From Rhypophila decipiens (lineage: Eukaryota > Ascomycota > Sordariomycetes > Sordariales > Naviculisporaceae), in the NCBI GenBank assembly GCA_033297075.1, contig MU858135.1:62001-126000 (forward strand): a stretch of 64,000 nucleotides of DNA, written 5' to 3'. Of the stretch, positions 58,240 to 64,000 are shown in pieces. The notes under the pieces were generated by a model, which saw only the letters and a program-made list of their open reading frames with translations, was not told the origin of the DNA and made no database searches. Position 1 is the stretch's first letter; each line of letters starts with the position of its first letter. The translations under genes were made by a program, and so were the position numbers.

Positions 58240-60039
58240 CGGGAACGAAGTGTCGACGCCGAAAGAGTGGAAGAGGTCGACGTTCAAGGTTCTGCGTGTT
58301 TGGTGAAAGGGCCAGAATCGTCCCAGAAAAGGGGAAGATCTCTGGTGGCCGCGATGGAGGGATAGGGCTGATGTTCAAGGAAATTTCGTGTCATGCCACG
58401 AAAGGTCCCTGCAGCCAACAAAAAGGGGTTTCAATCCCTGCAATTTGGGCAGCGAAATGTGGTGGCCCATGGGGAAAAGCGCCTCGAGGGGAGGATATTC
58501 GCACACAAGCCAATAACATGAGTGCTTGGCCTCTTGGCGGCTTAAAAACACCGGGACGGTTCCTGGGAGCTATCATCTTTTGAGATTAGCGGGAGCACTT
58601 GTCAAAGCTCGCGGTTCGTCCCCAAAGGGGCCTCCTTTGCGCTGCGCCGCTAACAACGTAGCATCGAGTTCCACTGAAGGATTTCCTTTGCAGGTCGTTA
58701 TGACCTCGGCTTCCTCGAGTAGTGTACGGAGTACATTTTATTGTATAAGAACGCGCCAATGGTTCAAAACGTATCCACAGGTATTTCAACCTTTGATGTT
58801 TGAACTTGCGCGGTTTGAGCTCATGGCGTCAAGGATACAGAAGCAGCCCAATTGGTAGGGGTTGATAGAGGAAATGGAAATGGACCCCAATGCCAAGCTT
58901 TCAAGTGGCTGCCTTACCAGATCTCTTGGCGCGTTTGGTCATTCTGTCGGTTCGGTCTTCTCTCGGCAACTGACTAATGCGCCAAGGCTTCCGCTCCGGA
59001 CTTATACTGTTGGATTCAACACTCAGATGATTTTAGCAAGATTGAATTTTGATTGTCCTCTCCCTTTTCTTTTTCAGACCCAGGGCTATCGTTTGGTCTA
59101 TATAACACTTTGGTGGCAAACACCATCAAGAGGCGCGAAGTCGCGATAGAAGAAGGTGGAATACTCGCCACTCTGACAAATCTGTAATATGACAAATCCA
59201 ACATATACCAGCTCAGCGCCGATGTATCAAGCGGCCTTTCCAGGTAGGGACACGTGTAGTCGTCTTCCCAACCAAGCTGTATCTGCCCGGCCTTAGCAAT
59301 GGTCGATCGTGCTCTTGAACTATACCGCGTTATCTTATCTGCAAATATGTGGCGAGCATCTACCGCGCCAAACCGGCCGATGCCGATGCCTCCACCGAGT
59401 GTGGTGGGTAGGGGCTTTCGTGCCTCGGCTGGTCGCACCACTGGGAGGCTTCTTTCTTTCCTCCGGGTGCAGACTACTATAAGTACGGAGTATTACGTCT
59501 CCCTCCCAGATTCAGGCTTTCCCCCTCAGCCAGCCACAATACGACATTCTTTCCATCATTGTTCATTGATCATTGTCTTGCGTCTCCCACAAAATACCGA
59601 TTTGTTTGTGGTGGGTGCCAAGTATGGGACAAGCCTTCGGACGTAATTGCATATCGTCTTCAATGCCACAAAACCGTCCCCAGGTCTCTGTGTAACACCG
59701 GGTAATGACAACCTCGAGATGGGCTTGGTATCTGGCTTCTCATTCCTCATTCCAGCAGATAAGAGTTAGTTGAGGGAAGTGCAGGACCGGAAGCTCGGCA
59801 TCGACGTGTGCTCACTGAGACGCACTCACGCAGATTTAGCCAGCAAATGATGAGATCGAGAATTAATAGCAATTACGCGGCCCCCATGAGAAGCGCAACT
59901 TAACCAGATAGTATACTCGCGTCTATTTATCTGCACCGGTCCCATGAAAATCAGAATTCTGTTTAAACCTTTGTCATGAAACTGACTGGCTACTTCACGT
60001 GGACTACCGCTCTGAAGCTATCGGAGTAATTACAAGAAC
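58240..60039. other. Gene-poor region
   Basis: 1.8 kb without a supported gene; the first part should hold the promoter, and possibly a 5' exon, of the membrane-protein gene. Confidence 0.5.
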
Positions 60040-60706
60040 ATGAGACCCTGGCATTATCAGATCATATGCTCCCTCCTTTCTTTGCAACTTATCAACGCAT
60101 TCCTTCATCACCGGCCAGTTATCATTGACCTCGCATACACCGCCGACTTGACAGCTGTCGTACGTCACGCAACGGTAGCTGCCCGCCAAGAACAGGATGT
60201 TATACGGGAACGACCGACAGATCTAAGATGGGACTGCGTATGGAAGAATCATTCAGCGTTCGCGTGTGAGGCCCTGGAGGCTGGGGACATGGGAGGAAAC
60301 CGAGTTTGCGTTGAGGAAGTGCGACATTACGCCGCAGCGGGGAGGCATGATGAACAAGTGTGAAGGTTACAGGTACTGTCATCCCACGACAGACAGCTTA
60401 AAGGCCTGTACACAATGGCCCGAGGACGAATGTCAAGTCCCCACAGGGATTACCTTTTCGCTCGAACCTGGGGATACGTGGCCGCCTTATGATCGAGCAA
60501 TACGAAATGATCCAGAATGGGGTGCAGCTAAGGGGCAGGACGCTCTTGAAAACAGTCAGCAGGTTCAGGGTGTAGCTGTGAGAGTTGACGGAAGTTTTAT
60601 CTTCACAAACCTGCAACTGACAAGGAAGCGGCGGAGGGATGGTCAGGCCGAGAGCATCATCGCGGAAGATATATGCAAGGTATATACGAAGGGAAAGAGG
60701 CCCTGA
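60040..60706 (+). other. Possible small secreted-protein gene or remnant (two overlapping frames)
   Basis: Frame 60040-60363 begins MRPWHYQIICSLLSLQLINAF, signal-peptide-like, and is 107 aa. A second frame (ATG 60347, to 60706) is Cys-containing and composition-wise protein-like (WPEDECQVPTG, SLEPGDTWPP). I could not find a splice that joins the two in frame, so this may be one broken gene, two exons with a missed intron, or chance. Confidence 0.22.
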
Positions 60707-61132
60707 TGAACTTGGAGTGCGGACGTTGGACAACTTTGGTCTTGGGATTACTACTAGTCCTCAACTGATGTTTCGGGGCTGTCATGGTAGTATGTGGTTG
60801 TAATGAGATTCCGCGAATCCATGTCCTGCAGTGCTCTCTGTTGGGCAAATCTCATCAGGCAAATTGGATCATCAAAGCCAACATGAACACCAGCCACCAA
60901 CGAAACGACTACATCGTTGGCTGTCTCTGACTGGCCGTCGTAATTAGGTGCTTACGTTCCTAGCTTCAACCTCCATAACTATCTTTGTGCCCTGACCTTC
61001 TCCCTAAAATTGTAACGTTAATACACGCCATTTCTGAACAAGTTCTTACCTCGGTCTCCGGAACTATCGCAGCCAGCACTCCATCGCGCTTTATCCCGCC
61101 ACACCTCTAAATCACAGCTCCCTTTCACCAAC
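60707..61132. other. Intergenic region before the DUF829 gene
   Basis: 0.43 kb, CT-rich close to the start codon at 61133 (CCTGACCTTCTCCC, CTCCCTTTCACC). Nothing else seen. Confidence 0.5.
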
Positions 61133-62011
61133 ATGGCTGCCAAAGCCAACGTACCCCTTGCTTTCATGCAAAAGCTATCCGACTCAGTCTTCTTGTACCG
61201 CGCGACCCAGTCCGAACCGCCACACGAGTCGGCACAGCCCCCACTAGCAGCAAGAGGTCAAGATACAAGCGCACCACAGGTCATCCTCCTCCTTGGATGG
61301 ATGGACGCCCGGGACGCACACCTTGCCTGGTATATTCAAAAGTACCGCGACCTGCACCCACTAGCGTCGATCGTACTCGTCAAGGCGCGAACCAAAGGCC
61401 TTGCATTTTCTAGTGTCGGCCGAGAAGACACCGCGCCCGCCATCGCGCCACTTCGCGCAGTTTTGGGCGATGGGGACGAGGGCTCTGATCCTCGCCTTCT
61501 CATCCACGCCTTTTCAGGAGGTGGCTCATCCTCGCTCCATCACTTGTACGACTTGTACGACCCAATACTTCCTCGGCATGTCACCATCTTCGACTCGACT
61601 CCCGGTGTGTGGACTTGGTCGTTTGCATCGAACCTGTTCACTGCCGGCTTGCGGCCTGGACTGATTAAGTCGCTTATTGCCACTCCCTTGGGACATCTAG
61701 TAGCTTTGGTTTCCTGCCTGCTTATCAAGGTCTTGGGGGTTGTGCCAGACGGTCAGAGGGTATGGTCCGCTGCCCACAACGACCCCAAGAAGAATGACGA
61801 GGCCTGCAGGGCTTAAATCTATAGTGACGTAGAAAAAATGGTGTCCCATGGGATCATCCAGGCTCATGCTGATGATGCCGCCGGCAAGGGCTTCGTCGTC
61901 GTTTGTCGGGAGATTTTTGCAGGAAGCAGTCACGTCGCGCATGCGAGGGCTGACCCTGATCATTATTGGCGGGTAGTGACGGAAACGTATAGAGATGGGC
62001 TTTTTCGTTGA
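61133..62011 (+). pseudogene. DUF829 (TMEM53-like) hydrolase interrupted by in-frame TAA
   Basis: ATG 61133 (CCAACATGG) opens 227 codons with the DUF829 pattern: VILLLGWMDARDAHLAWYIQ, the nucleophile elbow-like HAFSGGGSSSLHHL and FDSTPGV. After DEACRA a TAA (61814-61816) stops translation, but the same frame then continues for 64 codons with the expected family ending: IYSDVEKMVSHGIIQAHA, then FAGSSHVAHARADPDHYW and WRVVTETY, up to TGA at 62009-62011. So a single nonsense codon removes the part with the catalytic Asp (YSD) and His (SSHVAH). Full length would be 292 codons. Members are alpha/beta-hydrolase-like proteins of poorly known substrate. Alternatives: sequencing error or a short intron over the stop. 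Confidence 0.75.
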
Positions 62012-62593
62012 GCCTTTCTGACCTGGTACAAATAATTTTCTCCCGTTGAAGTGGGCATGTAATTAGCAGTTCTAGTCTTTTTGCTGTCGAGTATGCAAAC
62101 ACACATCTTGAGCGATTAGGTTGGCTCGCCTCTCAAAAGGAACAGATAAGAAGTACGAAGCCTGTGGTTGGTCGGGCTGCCAGTTAACACGGCTTGTTGG
62201 CTGACATGAGCATGGACGTGGAAGAGCAACAAGCCTGAAACAATCTCACCCCTTGTCCGCATCGCTGCACAAAAGGAATACTGTGTGAACTGTCATGTAA
62301 CTTGACTAGGTACATTCAACTCGCTTCAAGGACGTGTAATCTGGTCCCTGGCGATTAGTCGGTATTTTGAGGTCATTAAGGGAGTTGATGTAGGTGAAGG
62401 GGTCTGTATTCTTTCTCTATCTCGCTAGATAGCCCTACCCTGCCAGCCCGTGACGAAGTGACGTAGCAAGCTAGGAAGTCCCACTGCTAAAAAATCCACG
62501 ACCCTTCTAATTCCCCTCCCTGTTTGGCCTCTTCGCAGGCGTGTTCCTGGGTGTGAGAGGATCAGTCCCTGAACGGGCCCGGCAGCTTGGAGA
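62012..62593. other. Intergenic region
   Basis: 0.58 kb between convergent genes; no feature recognised. Confidence 0.5.
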
Positions 62594-63180
62594 TTAGTCC
62601 TCCTTCATTGGCACGTCTAAGTGTGCGTCTACGCCGGCCACCTCATCGTTGCCATTAGCTGAACTTTGCTCTGCCTCCCAAGCGGCAAGCTCCCGCTCGT
62701 ACTGATCTACAGCGCGATTGTACTTGGCACTGAGCTCCTTCTCCACCTTTTGGACGTGGGCTGCAATCTTGCGACACTACCAAAGAAGAGGGTCAGTATT
62801 CTTCAAGAAAGCCTCGACAGACCTTGTTGAGGGGACTGATGTTTACTTACACCTCCAATGTCAACATAGTTGCGCATCTGGTTGTAGAGCACCTGGCGGA
62901 AAGGAGACCAGGGTGCATGTTCGCCGTACAGTTTCATCTGTGCCTCTATGAGCTCCCGTGGGAGATTCTCATGGGAATTCTCTTCGATCAACTCTTTGAT
63001 CTTCTCGGTAGGCAGTCTGGCGTATCCGTTGTAGAGGAGCTTGTTGTCTTTGTAGACAAAGTGGAGATCACGGTCCTCGATAACCGGCATCTCCGGGCGC
63101 GGCTTGGTTTGGATATAATTGCTGCTTCCGGTCGTACCGTCATTAGCTTGAGCAGAAGACATGTTCACAGCGGTGGTCAT
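62594..63180 (-). CDS. Small conserved-looking protein of unknown function
   Basis: Two exons, 63180-62851 and 62776-62594, with a 74-bp intron (GTAAGT...GGTAG, phase 0), giving 170 aa. Start: ATG 63180 (MTTAVNMSSAQ); ATG 63162 is an alternative. A charged helical middle (KIKELIEENSHENLPRELIEA) is followed across the splice (DIGG|CRKIAAHVQKVEKELSAKY) by a probable coiled coil with heptad-like hydrophobics and an acidic tail. No membrane segment or signal peptide is seen. The clean exon-exon fit and helix continuity support a real gene. I do not recognise the family. Confidence 0.7.
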
Positions 63181-64000
63181 GTCGAATTTAATGATGTTTG
63201 TGCGGTCGGTGGGAGACAAGGTGTCCACAATTGTGGTATTGATTGGTATTCACGGTGGCTTGGGTGGAGGTGGCCGCCAAGTGTGCGCTTTGTGGAAATA
63301 TCTTGGATGGGTAAGAGGAATCAGTGTAGGAGCTCAAATCTGTGGAATTGTTGCGCAGAGGAGTGTTGAAGGGTTGAGGAGGAAGTTTGTTCAGGGGCAG
63401 AGGGGTCGTTTAAATAGGGGGCAATCTGGCTCGAGTGGTGGGCCGCGAGTGCTCGACGTCACTGGCTGGCTGTGCAGAGGCGTGACAAGATTGATGTTCG
63501 CGCGCGTGCAACTGTTGAACTTGTGCGTGATCGTTCCATTTCTTGTTTCCTTGCTATTGTCGAACTTGGGACGGAAAAGCTCAACCAGGTCGCTTGATTT
63601 TGGGATGGCAGTTCCCAGCCAACTCAGCGTTCGGCTTCAGACTGAATAACCAATCTGCCCCCGCAAACCAGCAACGGCCAGTCAAAAGCTGGTCCCTAGC
63701 CATCAAGGCCAGGTGCTAGTTCTGCCGTGCCATGTGAGTTCTGTAATGCCAGATTCACTGTTCATGGGATAGGAGAAGTGGAGGGTGCCATTCATAAGGG
63801 GCTACTGCCTTAGTCTCGAGGATGATACCGGTTCTAATCACTCCCTGGCGACCACGAGATCGTGTGTTTAATTCTTGTTTAACTATTTCAAGTCAGAAGT
63901 TATCTCTCAAGCTACTTTAAAGTAGTCTTCATCTTGAAAATACAAGCTTGGCAGGCACTTATGCCCATTCGCCCTCGTGGTATTACTCTGTCTCGTGCCT
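63181..64000. other. Upstream region to the window end
   Basis: 0.8 kb with promoter sequence of the 170-aa gene. No further gene, tRNA or repeat is supported up to the right edge. Confidence 0.5.

Noticed and set aside
58240..58287. Upstream extension of the large membrane protein beginning at a TTG
   Set aside because: Eukaryotic genes rarely start at TTG; ATG 58239 directly precedes the first membrane segment. An upstream exon is possible but not shown.
61814..61816. A-to-I RNA editing as explanation of the internal stop
   Set aside because: TAA needs both A positions edited to become Trp; known fungal recoding of stops is mainly TAG, so mutation or sequencing error is simpler.
63181..63228. 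GTG-started extension of the 170-aa protein
   Set aside because: Non-ATG start; ATG 63180 follows in frame.

Overview
The window looks like nuclear DNA from a filamentous ascomycete (Pezizomycotina, probably Sordariomycetes-like; the species cannot be named from sequence alone). The reasons are: genes interrupted by 55-150 bp GT-AG introns with CTRAY-like branch points; gene families typical of moulds (NACHT/STAND protein, SAT4/PTH11-type rhodopsin-domain protein, LaeA-like methyltransferase, DUF7924, acetamidase, SDR, P450); and eukaryotic tRNA-Cys and tRNA-Asn genes. Where the first ATG and the longest open frame disagreed I used the ATG. Splice sites were placed by hand from consensus, reading frame and paralogue or family alignment.

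Left third (1-20.6 kb) is the most unusual part. Three tandem same-strand subtilisin-like (S8) proteases (the first cut by the window edge) share a KP-43-like layout: N-terminal domain, catalytic domain, C-terminal beta-sandwich. The two complete copies share an intron at the same place and phase. After a tetraspan membrane protein comes a head-to-head pair of very large genes: a 1787-aa DUF6603 protein on the minus strand and a 1309-aa protein of unknown function on the plus strand, separated by about 0.9 kb. Both look more like bacterial proteins than fungal ones and have almost no introns. I propose this block as a candidate uncharacterised system.

Middle (20.6-47.4 kb): an almost empty stretch with divergent tRNA-Cys and tRNA-Asn genes, a minisatellite and an 18-bp-arm hairpin; a PARP with a long Q-rich insertion between its catalytic His and Tyr; a five-exon amidase; a three-exon SDR; a small single-span membrane protein; a rhodopsin-domain protein; a DUF7924 PD-(D/E)XK-like protein; a cytochrome P450 pseudogene with several independent lesions; a LaeA-like methyltransferase; and a small four-helix membrane protein.

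Right third (47.4-64 kb): a 589-bp MITE/foldback element with inverted repeats and a near-perfect 8-bp target duplication; an intronless NACHT NTPase; a small acidic nuclear-type protein; a large multi-pass membrane protein; a DUF829 (TMEM53-like) hydrolase gene cut by an in-frame TAA; and a small conserved-looking protein of unknown function. Apart from the left cluster, the genes do not form an obvious pathway.
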